DNA of 64,000 nucleotides from NCBI RefSeq assembly GCF_037975245.1, contig NC_092579.1:31134666-31198665 (forward strand), written 5' to 3'. The translations under genes and the position numbers were made by a program. The stretch is from Apostichopus japonicus. Taxonomy: Eukaryota; Echinodermata; Holothuroidea; Aspidochirotida; Stichopodidae. Below, piece after piece: positions 39,853 to 49,880 of this stretch (position 1 is its first letter; each line of letters starts with the position of its first letter). Under the pieces are notes generated by a model. It saw only the letters and a program-made list of their open reading frames with translations. It did not search any database and was not told the DNA's origin.

Positions 39853-40083
39853 GTAATTACATAATGCTATGTTGTGCATTGAAAACTGACTGTAGTTAAA
39901 TGAATGGCAACATATACATTGCAGGACATAATCAAAGGTTTTGTGAAAGAAAATATTGGCAAAGCCCAAGAACGGCAAGAAAAAGAATTTTGACTAAAGG
40001 CAGCAATCAAAACAGGTAATTACATAATGCTATGTTGTGCATTGAAAACTGACTGTAGTTAAATGAATGGCAACATATACATT
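39758..40083 (+). repeat. Exact tandem duplication of 163 bp spanning an exon end and intron
   Basis: GCAGGACATAATC starts at 39,758 and again at 39,921. By eye the 163 bp are identical in both copies and include the KENIGKAQERQ-coding segment, the donor and about 69 bp of intron. Because copy 2 starts with GCAG preceded by a TA-rich stretch, the duplication creates an acceptor-like ...CATTGCAG, so the second copy could be spliced in as an extra 91-bp exon (39,925-40,015). Perfect identity means a very recent event or an assembly artefact. Confidence 0.9.
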
Positions 40084-40128
40084 GTATTATGATGTTTATG
40101 TATATTTGCTGGATTTTGTTTTATTCAG

Positions 40129-40298
40129 ACCTTCAAAGTTGGTTCTAGTGTTCTCGTCCAGAATGCAGGAAAGGATGCCCGAAGAGGAGGGAAGTTCGAA
40201 ACTCTTGGCTTGAGCCGTATGGAGTCAAGGCTGTGAATGAGAAAGGGCTGTACACACATACTAACAGTTCCACAGGCCTTCCTTTGAAGAAGAAATAG
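40129..40298 (+). pseudogene. Integrase gene, C-terminal exon (SH3/GPY-like, frameshifted)
   Basis: The acceptor is ...TTTTATTCAG. It encodes FKVGSSVLVQNAGKDARRGGKF, close to the F.VGD.VLL.N...R+GGK. motif at the C-terminal domain of Gypsy-like integrases. After a one-base frame change near 40,203 it encodes WLEPYGVKAVNEKGLY, corresponding to the W.GPY.V..... motif. It ends in KKK and TAG at 40,296. Across all exons the gene needs at least two frame changes and one stop readthrough, so as written it cannot make the full protein. Confidence 0.75.
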
Positions 40299-40328
40299 GA
40301 CCAAAATAGATTTTAGCTGACGTTCTCT

Positions 40329-41003
40329 TGTTAGCTCCAATCTGAAGAATGGTAGGTTGGTTTGAGGTGATCCTTGCAGCAATGACGAGCTAAGGAGGGT
40401 CGTTATTGCTTTTGGTGCAGATATCGTGCAACAAAATGAGTGGGCAGGGCTTAACATTAATAACTGTTAGCTCCAATCTGAAGAATGGTAGGTTGGTTTG
40501 AGGTGATCCTTGAAGCAATGATGAGCTAAGGAGGGTCGTTATTGCTTTTGGTGCAGATATTGTGCAACAAAATGAGTGGGCAGGGCTTAACATTAATAAC
40601 TGTTAGCTCCAATCTGAAGAATGGTAGGTTGGTTTGAGGTGATCCTTGCAGCAATGACGAGCTAAGGAGGGTCGTTATTGCTTTTGGTGCAGATATCGTG
40701 CAACGAAATGAGTGGGCAGGGCTTAACATTAATAACTGTTAGCTCCAATCTGAAGAATGGTAGGTTGGTTTGAGGTGATCCTTGCAGCAATGACGAGCTA
40801 AGGAGGGTCGTTATTGCTTTTGGTGCAGATATCGTGCAACGAAATGAGTGGGCAGGGCTTAACATTAATAACTGTTAGCTCCAATCTGAAGAATGGTAGG
40901 TTGGTTTGAGGTGATCCTTGCAGCAATGACGAGCTAAGGAGGGTCGTTATTGCTTTTGGTGCAGATATCGTGCAACGAAATGAGTGGGCAGGGCTTAACA
41001 TTA
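40329..41003. repeat. 136-bp minisatellite, five copies
   Basis: GTTAGCTCCAATCTGAAG recurs at about 40,329, 40,466, 40,602, 40,738 and 40,874, each followed by the same 136-bp unit ending TTAACATTAATAACT. Copies differ at a few sites (for example GCAACAAAATG against GCAACGAAATG). It begins about 30 bp after the last integrase exon. The minus-strand 67-codon frames in it are repeat artefacts. Confidence 0.95.
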
Positions 41004-43751
41004 AAACCTGATCTGCAATTGCTCACCAACCATATGTGGTATGACTAAAGTTTATTGGGCTGAGCAGGTTGGTTACCCAATGCAATGTTTTCAGTGCTAT
41101 TTTGATTTTGCTGCATATTGATGAGATGTGTGACAAAACAGGGCTCAGCTGAAATTTCCTTATAAACACAGAATCGGAAGAAATTTATTCCATTTGAGTT
41201 GATACTTAACATAATGATACCTCATAGCCTGCAGGAATAGTCCGTCTCGTTTTCTTGGCAGATATTTTCCATTTTCGCCCATGTTTGTTGCATCTCAATC
41301 ATCATTGTTAGCTTTTTCTAATATTTGTAGAACCTTAATTACTATTAAGTGTGTGCAACCCCCCTTCCCTCCCCCCTCCCCCCACACACACAAACAAACG
41401 CATACACAAATTACTCATGTTACATCATGGAAACCATAATGCATTTTAACTTGGTTGATTTTTCATATATTGAACAAACTAATATTAAGAAAATGTCCCT
41501 TAACATATTGCTTAATTCAAAAGGGAACTGCGATATAGCATCATTACGGTAATGTTGCTTTACTATTCCAATGTTGTTGTTATAGGAGAAATGATATACT
41601 GCTTAAATCTTCATGGTGGTGGCAGCAACCCAATGAGATTCCTGGCTTGCAGCCGACAACATCAGGAACTTGGACAAAGTTGGTTGAGTTGATAATCTAA
41701 CACACTGTCTAGACTGAGTTTGCAGGAAGAACAGCCATCAAATTACCATTTCCACATAGAGTGGTGTAGCTGGGAACCACATTGCACTTTGCATGTGTGG
41801 TTGGAGTATTAATTTTATACAGGTTGTAAAACACTGCATGAAGTCACATTTATTCTTTCATCAACATTGATTCTATCATCACAGTAATCCTCATAGAGGC
41901 AGTTCCAGAATAGGGACTGATATTGACCATCTTAAATTTCTGTTAGTTTAAAAAAAAATAAGGATGCATTTTATACATACAGTATATTTGATAGACAGTA
42001 TACATAATATATGTGTTCAAGATCTTGCCACAAAGGCCAGTGTCTGCAGCTCAGCATTATACAAGTATGGAAGTAGATGTTGTGTTACGTGGCCAATATC
42101 TCAGGACGTAACAGATACAGGGATATTGTGACGCTGGCCAGTTTCTTAGGACATAATCATCACACTTCATTAACTTTGCTATATGGTGCCATGTTTTACA
42201 GATAAAAACGTTGTAATTAAGCAATGTGTAAGTATACTCGAGTTTTCAAATTTGCTTGCAACTATATTGAATCAATAATTTCCATGCATGAGATATTTTC
42301 AACATATATCACCCCAAAATGGTAATATTTGCAGTGGTTGGGATAACTTGATAACTTGTTGGTACATGACTCTGAAATTTATTACAGTACCAGCTATACT
42401 TGTAAGACTGTACCCATGCTATTGGTATAGATCTGCATTTATTGGTTCTTAGCAAATAACCATCCAACATATGAAAATCAATTTAATGCTGTATAGCTTC
42501 TCAAATTGATTCAGTTGAAATCTGAATTTTATTGTCAACAACAATTAACAATATGCCATCTAATTGCAATGAATGAACTCAAGAAAGCATTTATTTGCAA
42601 GGAATAATTTGTCCTCTAAAATCCAAATTGCTATTCAAAATGTAAAGAGAATTTTTTTTTTTTCCAACTTGACAGTTGCTAGAAGTACCACATACAGGTT
42701 TTAAACTGCTCTAACAAGTTCAAAGGAAAAGTTCAGTCATAGAGGTCATCTAATTTTCATTTTTTTTTAATTGATTCCCCTAACTAATTTTAATTAAACG
42801 TTAACTCAATTAACGATTTAATTAATTGACTGATCACTCACTCAATCAATAATTACAGTGAGACAATTCATTAAAAATGATTCAATTGAAATAACTGGTT
42901 GACAACTTGTCAGAATATATCAGCTTTATCAACTATTCATACAACTCATTTTAAACCATTTGACCAATATGTACAGGGAAGTTGAAAGAACAGAGAAAAT
43001 TCAGAAAACAAGTCATGACTTTGGAATGAATTTGTCCCAATTCAGCCAACTTAAAGGACATCATATTTCTTAATTTGTCCAGTTTGCAATTTTGTCTTAA
43101 AAGCATGTAGTGGTCCTTCAAATTCAAATTAAAGGTAAGTAACCTAAGACAACCCATGCAGCTTTAGAAATAATTCATAAAGGCAGGGATTGCAAGCTAT
43201 GGAGGTGCAAGACTTCATGTGACTTGATCCTCCCCACCTGGAAATGTTGAAAAATGGGATGAAATTTTTTTTTGATGAAATTTACCTCACGGGGACATTC
43301 AGTCATCTTGTGTGTTCATTAAGAATGTCTGAGAACAATTTGGACTAAGGGCCTCCATCAAAGTAACTTGTTGAAAACTTCTAGCAATTATTAGCATCCT
43401 ATAAATTGGGGCATATACAGACTACCTTTAACATTGAAACTGATTGGGAATTTGCTTAGGTTTGCAGGGAATTAGTCATTTTTGAAAGAGGTATTATGGC
43501 ACCAGTTAGATCTGACTGATAAACTTGCATCAATACAATGAGGATGCACATTTTGTAAGGCTGGGTTTAGATGATAGTCTGTATCTGATTGATAAGTTTG
43601 TTGCTCTTAATAATAATTCTGATAATTTTAAGTAAAAGCTGAATGAAAGTTTTCATTTATACCTGATAATCCAGAGGGTAAAGGAACAAATGGAAATTGC
43701 AATAGAAATGCAACATTGTTGTAATGAGTAACTTATTTTTTTCCTTTCCAG
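41004..43751. other. Intergenic or intronic DNA; no gene seen
   Basis: AT-rich sequence with a C-rich then CA-rich tract near 41,355-41,400, poly-T near 42,650 and an AT-rich TTAATTAA-type patch at 42,770-42,880. Reading frames are short and none has convincing exon boundaries. Confidence 0.5.
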
Positions 43752-43943
43752 GTACTTCTTCTTACATACAACAAATGAGATGAAGTGGACTTCCTGCAAT
43801 GAGACTTGGCACTGTCGGGCAAACTCCTATCCAGTAATTCCGATATATCCTAGTAACAAGGGCTATATGTCATGCTTGAGTATGCAGGGGCACCTTGAGG
43901 TGTGTCTAGATTGCAAAGATCTTGAAGGCTTTTGTGAGTCCTG
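43752..43943 (+). CDS. Candidate internal exon, Cys/Trp-containing, unidentified
   Basis: A strong acceptor (TTATTTTTTTCCTTTCCAG) is followed by a stretch open in only one frame, with one leading base. It encodes YFFLHTTNEMKW, then SCNETWHC, then CLDCKDLEGFCESW. It ends at two GTGAGT donors ten bases apart, at 43,934 and 43,944. Six cysteines in about 64 residues suggest an extracellular or disulfide-bonded domain, but I do not recognise it. The evidence is boundaries plus composition. Neighbouring exons of the same gene were not identified. Confidence 0.35.
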
Positions 43944-45039
43944 GTGAGTTCCTGCAAACTCCCTGTTTTTGTCATATTGTTTTCATTCCATGCTGTTTTG
44001 TGTTATGTAAAATTGTTTCAATATGTAACACAATGCATTTTTGTGAAGTAGCAGTATGTGTGTTTATGAGTGTAATGCTAACAGCCTGTCATTACGATAA
44101 CTCAATAAACTGACAAATGGACAGGAGTCAAATTCTGAAACTATTAGTGATGTAAGTTAATGGCCAGAATTCATACGTTGAAAATTTTCAGGTTTAGAAT
44201 CCAGCTTGAGTTGTAATGATCCCATTGAGCAGTTCTAAATACTGTATACAGGCATCTTTTCATATTGACTGTAGATCTCTGGTGTTATGTCTTTCTCAAT
44301 TTATTTATTTAAAGTGTTGTGGAAAGAGTTAATTTCACATAGGGTGACATGTATATGTGAAATTAATTAACTAGTTAATTGTATTCTTTGCTATATGTAC
44401 TTTGCAAAGGGATTATTATAAATAGTGCACATACTGGAGAACAATGGTCCAGTGTGACGAAATTACACTAAATCACCATCGTCGCCCTAAGTGGTGAGTT
44501 TATGCTATGTCGTCCTAAGTGTTGTGAAAAGAGATGAATTCACCTAGGGCGACAAAGGTGTCGCCTTAGGTGCTTTATGTGCAATTCACTATTTTTTAAT
44601 TAAATACCTTGGTATTTGTATTAGGCAGAGGGATTATTATAAATAGCACACCATCCGTCCGGTTCTCCTTCAATACTTCTCTCCAGAAAGGACACAATTT
44701 TGGGTCAATGGTTCAAGAACGGGATTGATAAAGTATACCGTTTGTATTAGAAACCATTACTTCATCTAGCTAAGGATGTGAAGAATTATTAGTCTCCAGT
44801 AGTTCTTGATTCAGTGGTCCATATTCAATTCATGTGGAGTTTTCAGGAACTATTACCAGTTATGCAACGAGTCAGGGCTAGAGTCACTAAATTTCAGAGT
44901 AATAAAGTAACTCAAACACAAGTTCATGGACAGTCTTCCCATAGATCTAGATTATGCAGTCCAAGATTCAACTCAAACGTAGGTTTCATAAAAGTGATAT
45001 CTTGATTAAGTATCTTGATAGTCACTGACTTTTTCATGT
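43944..45039. other. Non-coding DNA with duplicated hairpin-bearing segment
   Basis: The segment around 44,310-44,430 (GTGTTGTGGAAAGAG... GGGATTATTATAAATAG) is repeated in diverged form at about 44,518-44,655. The second copy contains an almost perfect 14-bp stem with loop AAGG at 44,541-44,572 (CACCTAGGGCGACA paired with TGTCGCCTTAGGTG, one G.T). This looks like a small non-autonomous repeat. No gene is seen. Confidence 0.5.
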
Positions 45040-45345
45040 TTGCTAATAGTGGTTGTACCAGATGTCATTGTCTTAAACTCCACAAGTCACAAAGTAGCAT
45101 TAATATTCGGCATACCTTTTTTTCTAATAGGGTTGTGAATGAGTGGAATGGCTCGCCTGAGAAAGTTGTACTTGCAAGTACTGTAGTGTGAATGGGTTTA
45201 AGAATGCTTTGGACAAGCACTTTAAGCATTGTAATCGGGTCTGATCGTTTGTGTCATCAGTTTTCTTCCCTCTCCTATAGGGTCTTTGATGGGGACTTGA
45301 GTGTCCCCCTGATCCTTTTTCTTTACTAAACTAATCTAAACTAAT
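45040..45345 (+). mobile_element. LINE 3' fragment, RT C-terminus (second family)
   Basis: One frame encodes HCLKLHKSQSSINIRHTFF, then SNRVVNEWNGSPEKVVLAST, the typical end of CR1/jockey-like reverse-transcriptase proteins (FF.RVVN.WN.LP..VV.A.....FK..LD). A stop interrupts it, and FKNALDKHFKHCNRV then continues in another frame. A short 3' UTR with GGGGACTTGAGTGTCCCC follows, and the tail is CTAAACTAATCTAAACTAA. It is a different family from the 33 kb and 50 kb elements. Confidence 0.7.
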
Positions 45346-47789
45346 AAGGTCAAGCATAAAGTATGTGTGCTTAGGCCTACGCAATTGCAGAAGCCAATCT
45401 CCTTAACCTTTTTGAACTAGCACTTTTAAGGTTAACTTAACCTTTTAGAAGGTAAGCTTAACTTTTTCTTTGCAAATGTAACACGAACACTGTTGAGCAA
45501 GAGTCGTGACAGCAATGCCACTGCATGAGGGAAATTCACAGTGACAGAGTAAATAATTGCTTTCGCACCCACGGATGAACACATGTTAGGTATATTACTA
45601 TCACTAATCTGGGGAAATTGCATTTAAGAATATAAATATGTTTATCAGCTAGTCAACAGTTATTTAAGGTATCATTTAATTCTTTTCATTTACTCCATTA
45701 GTGATCTTCCCTTTTCCAACAGCTTTACTGGAAAGACTCTTGCTCAGCCGCATTACACAAACACCTTACGAACAGAATACTGCAGATAGCTGATCGTTAA
45801 CTATGTTAGGAATCCACATGCAGTTCTGGTTATGAAAATAGTAAGAGACAAGATCTGTTTTTCAACCTATGTTTATGGTGAACTACGATTAAGAATAATG
45901 AGTTGTAATTTTAATAAATGAGCCCTTCAGTACTGATAACCAGGATTTTAGTTATCTATTTTTTCTTTCTTTACAGTACAGAAATGCAGGGTTGCACTAC
46001 ACCATTTCCAACAGAGGAAGTATGGCAGAAAACAGGTGGAATTTTACATATAAATGCCGAAAATGTGCTGGACAGAGAGGTTCAATAAACTTTTGGAACA
46101 TTGACACCTCATTCACTTACATGAGGAAACCTTTTCTCATAGATGTTGAATAAACAGTTGTAAGAAGATTAACATGTAGAATTGGTTCTGAAACTAAATC
46201 AGTATTTATGAACTCCTCACATCTATGATCTCACCATAAAAGATCAGAAACAAGTTGTTGAGTTTGAAGAGTTAGCAACTTAAAATTAGGAAAAAGTTTC
46301 ATATTCAAGAAGAAATCAAATTTCAACTTTATGATAAAGAATGGGATGATTGCATGGGTAGGTGTGAAAAACCTCTCAGCTACCTCAAAGGGGAAAAGTG
46401 AAAGTAATACCCATCACCTCAGAGCTTATACCATCACAGACTTACACTCACGAAGTAGTACATGTAGCTTATTTGATAGTGAAGTTGTTCATCTGGTGAG
46501 TAGCCTTCTCTGTGCAGTGTACCTAGTAGAGCAAAAGTGACAGTCAGAAGTTTAAAAGCATATATTACTACTCAATGTGGTGTAAGAATCAGCTGAACTG
46601 AGCCCCAAGCTGCATTCAGAATAAGCTTAGGCCTATATACATTTAGAAATATGTAACTGGAAAGCTCACACCTTTGCAATTTCAGATTGGATGGCATGGG
46701 CTGATGACATAAATGAAAAGTTGGCGAAACATACGTTAGCCCCAGCAAGTTACACAAAGGGATGCAGAATGTGGACAGGTGCCTACACCATCAGTAAGCC
46801 AGGGGCACCAGCATATGGCATTATTTTCACAATGCTAACAGCAGAGTCCACATTCTGACATATATGCTCTTCAAAGTATTGTGCAAAGTAAAGAAATCTT
46901 AAGGACCAAACCATTTGACATCTCCTACATATGCCACAACAGCCTACATGTGGAGAGAGATGTCACATCTCTCAACAGTATCTTGCAGTGCAACACAGCA
47001 GAAAGCCTTGAAAGTTTGATGGCACTTGCCAAGTTTATGGTCATCAGCTTGATTGCCTACTTCCCTGAATGAGTGATACTGTTTTAACTCATAACAGTGA
47101 GTGTGGATAGACTCAGTTTACAAATTACTGGCATCACTGATAAATATTGTCATCTTTATCATCAGTGTAGTTTTTCATCCTAGAGTAACTGGTCTCAGTT
47201 GATCTTTCTTATAGATACTGGACTGGTTTATGTTTATAGTTCTACCATGTAGCTTGTACTTTCTCTCTCTGAGTTGTGCTCTCTTCCTTCTGTATGCTCT
47301 AGCTGCCTCTCTTACGTAATTCATCACATTGCTGTTTTCTTTGCATCTATTTCAGAGTCTGGATACATGGACTATTTGAGCTCACCTTTAATACTGCACC
47401 TTCCATCTTCCTGGCTATGGACTCTCCAGGCACATTATATGTTATGTGTATGGAACTGTAGTCCCTGTACTGACCATTGCATGAAAATGTGGTACTATGT
47501 TTTGGATTGGTCACAGTGAAAGCCTAATTGACGGTATCTACATTTGAGTGGGATTAAGTCTCAAAACGAGTGGACCATAATGTTTGCTGCAGGTGGGTGT
47601 CTCAGGTATTTTGTTTAGCTTCCTGCTGTCAGTGTGCGATATTAGCAGAGAACCCTTTGTAGCATTTGGCATACATGGAAATGTGTACTTCCTGGCCTCT
47701 TGCATACAAATGAATGCTTTGGGCAATGTGAATGATTTCCACTGTAGTACTTTGCAAGGCAGTCTAAACATGTTGATAAAGTGCTTCTG
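45346..47789. other. Non-coding DNA; no convincing gene
   Basis: Mixed unique sequence. A possible short exon at about 45,977-46,034 (acceptor TTTCTTTACAG, donor ACAG|GTGG) was considered and not supported. Several 60-80 codon frames have no domain or boundaries. Nothing else recognised. Confidence 0.45.
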
Positions 47790-48413
47790 ATATTTAAGAT
47801 ATAAGGATCTTTATTGACCATAAAAATTGACATTCATAAATACATCGAAATACATAAAAATCTGATTCTTAAAACGAAAAATTAAGACTACTAAGTCCAT
47901 GTTCTGACACATATATTTGGCCTATTTCCTACATAATTCATTGGCAAGATTGAGAATAGCCCTTTGCAAGAAAGAACGCCTGTATCTCTCGGTTCAGCAT
48001 CTCATGACAATTAGTCTGCCCGTTTGATTGCTGTAATCTACCCGATGCCCCAGAGGATGTTGGGATGACATGATTGACTTCATATTACTCTGTGATACTC
48101 TGACAAGCAACTCATCTACTGAACTGAGGTAATGTGACCGACAAACTTTCCTTGCTTTAGAAACTAGTCTATTTAACTTGGTCATGTCTCTAGCAGTAGT
48201 ATTTTCACCCCACGCTGCTAAACAGAATGTAATGGTGGTCTTGATTGCCGATTTTAATATAGAATAGAGAAATGAGAGTTGGTCTAGTCTGAATAAATTA
48301 AGCTTCTGTAATAGGAACATACGCTGATTAGTTTTTGCTAGAGTACGTTTTACATGTTCATCCCACTCCAATTTATCAGTGATGGTTTCTCCCAGGTATT
48401 TATAAGATTGTCA
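47790..48413 (-). mobile_element. LINE 3' fragment, RT thumb and C-terminus (third family)
   Basis: On the minus strand the frame reads YKYLGETITDKLEWDEHV, then KTNQRMFLLQKL, then LYSILKSAIKTTITFCLAAW, then LNRLVSKARKVC. This matches the thumb region of fish- and echinoderm-type LINE reverse transcriptases (KYLG...D.L.W..H, Q+.F.LRKL, FY.S.IES.LTF). A TGA lies immediately upstream of YKYLG, so the element is 5' truncated near 48,413. The coding frame ends near 47,994 and a 3' UTR rich in ATACATAAA follows. Confidence 0.75.
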
Positions 48414-48421
48414 AGTGCTTC

Positions 48422-48943
48422 TTAGTCACAGTTTTTGCAGGAACATAGCAGAGGAGAATACTGCTTTAATATAGTCAGTGCTCTGCGGAGTGACTTGAGT
48501 AGGTGAACTTGATCTAACAGGTTAAGTTCACTTTCAGAATGAGTAGTTACAGCCATTGTACTACTGAACCCTTTACATGCCTTGCCATCAGCATCAGTTG
48601 TGAGACACTTGACCGTTAGTGGATTCTTAGCTGTAAGTAATTTGGATTCACAAATCTTTCCACCATTTTGTTCATGATCTCCGAAATAGGGCATCTTTGC
48701 TGAACAGCTCTCATTGCCTGGACATTGTACCTTGTGATCCCTTCTTCTTTTCATTTCACCCATTAAGCACAACTTGTTACTGTGATGGTAATCAATAACA
48801 AATGTATCCATGGTGACATTCGCAACTATTACATCTCTGCATTGGCTTGTTGGAGCAAATGGAGTCTTACTTCTTGCATTATACTCATAGGGTTGTGATA
48901 TGATCATATTCTGCCTGAATTGGAAAGTCTTTGGAGAGGCCAC
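48422..48943 (-). CDS. Unidentified 173-codon open frame
   Basis: This is the longest unexplained frame outside repeats. It is open from a GTG at 48,943, itself open a few codons further upstream to a stop. The first ATG is residue 13. It encodes a mixed, cysteine-containing protein with VQCPGNESCSAKMPYF, then KICESKLL, TVKCLTTDADGKACKGF and a C-terminal LLCSCKNCD. I recognise no family. It abuts the 5'-truncated LINE fragment, so it may be an exon interrupted by that insertion, a fragment of another transposon, or a non-coding open frame. Its length in AT-rich DNA makes pure chance less likely. Confidence 0.35.
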   Translation of the reverse strand: MASPKTFQFRQNMIISQPYEYNARSKTPFAPTSQCRDVIVANVTMDTFVIDYHHSNKLCLMGEMKRRRDHKVQCPGNESCSAKMPYFGDHEQNGGKICESKLLTAKNPLTVKCLTTDADGKACKGFSSTMAVTTHSESELNLLDQVHLLKSLRRALTILKQYSPLLCSCKNCD

Positions 48944-49020
48944 GCAGTTGCAGTGTCTTCTTAATTATACCCCTCTTTTGTGCCATATTATTTTTCATTA
49001 ATTTCTTTCATTACCTGTAG

Positions 49021-49173
49021 GTACAAACTGGTTGTAGTGTACTGACAGCAGGACTGGGAAGGGACATGCTGTTGAGCAATCTACGAGCTGCACTTAAACT
49101 GCCCACTACTCAGAGGCAGCGGGGGTACCCGTTCCTGGGAAAGGCAGCCATATACCTGGAGCTCATCCTGTAG
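49021..49173 (+). CDS. Candidate exon, unidentified protein
   Basis: A good acceptor (TTTCTTTCATTACCTGTAG) precedes a segment open in one frame only. It encodes VQTGCSVLTAGLGRDMLLSN, then LRAALKL, then GYPFLGKAAIYLELIL and TAG at 49,171. A GTAAGT donor consensus overlaps the stop (49,173), so it could be either a terminal coding exon or an internal exon ending in TA. The composition is protein-like with no low complexity. No family recognised. Confidence 0.4.
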   Translation, partial: VQTGCSVLTAGLGRDMLLSNLRAALKLPTTQRQRGYPFLGKAAIYLELIL

Positions 49174-49471
49174 TAAGTAATGTTGATATGCACATGCTAT
49201 TGTGTCTGGGCTGGGTAAAATATAATTCCTTATGCTAGGTTGCCAAGGTCAGCTCTGTGCATCGTTGTCTTTGTAGAGAATTTCAGAGTGTTTGGTAGAC
49301 CAAACCAACTGTGAATAGGAAATAACGGCTTTCAAACAGCATGTGCTTGTATTTGATTAGATGTGTGTGTGCTTGAAGCTATGGGGTTGGAATGGGATTT
49401 ATTGTGATTGGTGATTACCTTGTATGTGAACATAGAGCATTCGATATTATTTATAATTCCTTTTGAAACAG

Positions 49472-49585
49472 GAGTACTGGAGCATGAAGTTGATGGACAA
49501 ATTAAGGAATGAGAGGAACACATGCAAGCAGAAAAGAGGAGAAGAAACATTGGGGGCACCTGTTCCACTGAAATTAACCAAGTAG
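49472..49585 (+). CDS. Candidate terminal exon, unidentified
   Basis: The acceptor-like TTCCTTTTGAAACAG is followed by 37 open codons and TAG. It encodes EYWSMKLMDKLRNERN, then KQKRGEE, then APVPLKLTK. It is charged and helix-prone. It does not continue in phase from the exon at 49,021 unless that exon ends differently. Weak evidence, based on boundary and composition only. Confidence 0.25.
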   Translation, partial: EYWSMKLMDKLRNERNTCKQKRGEETLGAPVPLKLTK

Positions 49586-49880
49586 ATGACCCAGCTAGCA
49601 AACATAGGCATAAAATGTAAGTTCAGGTATAACTTTTGAGAATGAAGCTCATCTTGAGGAGAATAGACATTAAATAATTAACATACTAGGCTAAAATTGC
49701 TTTATGCAGTCCTATTCACAAATTTGATTTGATTTGATTTATTTGTTTTATCACGTGAATATATACAATGTGATAGGAAGTCCTCTAAAAAATCTTCAGA
49801 TGGCTTAACAAAGTAGAGGACTCCCTGTTAAGAAAAGGAAAAAGTGAACTAAATATATAAGAAAAAATGAACATGTTCAA

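Noticed and set aside
38284-40298. Complete Ty3/Gypsy LTR retrotransposon
   Set aside because: No gag, protease, reverse transcriptase, RNase H or LTR pair was found around the integrase, and its exons are separated by phase-matched introns.
40125-41001. Minus-strand frames of 67-110 codons over the 136-bp repeat
   Set aside because: They repeat with the minisatellite period and lie antisense to the last integrase exon.
45977-46034. Possible 58-bp exon between TTTCTTTACAG and GTGG
   Set aside because: The donor is weak, the segment is too short to judge, and there is no neighbouring exon in phase.
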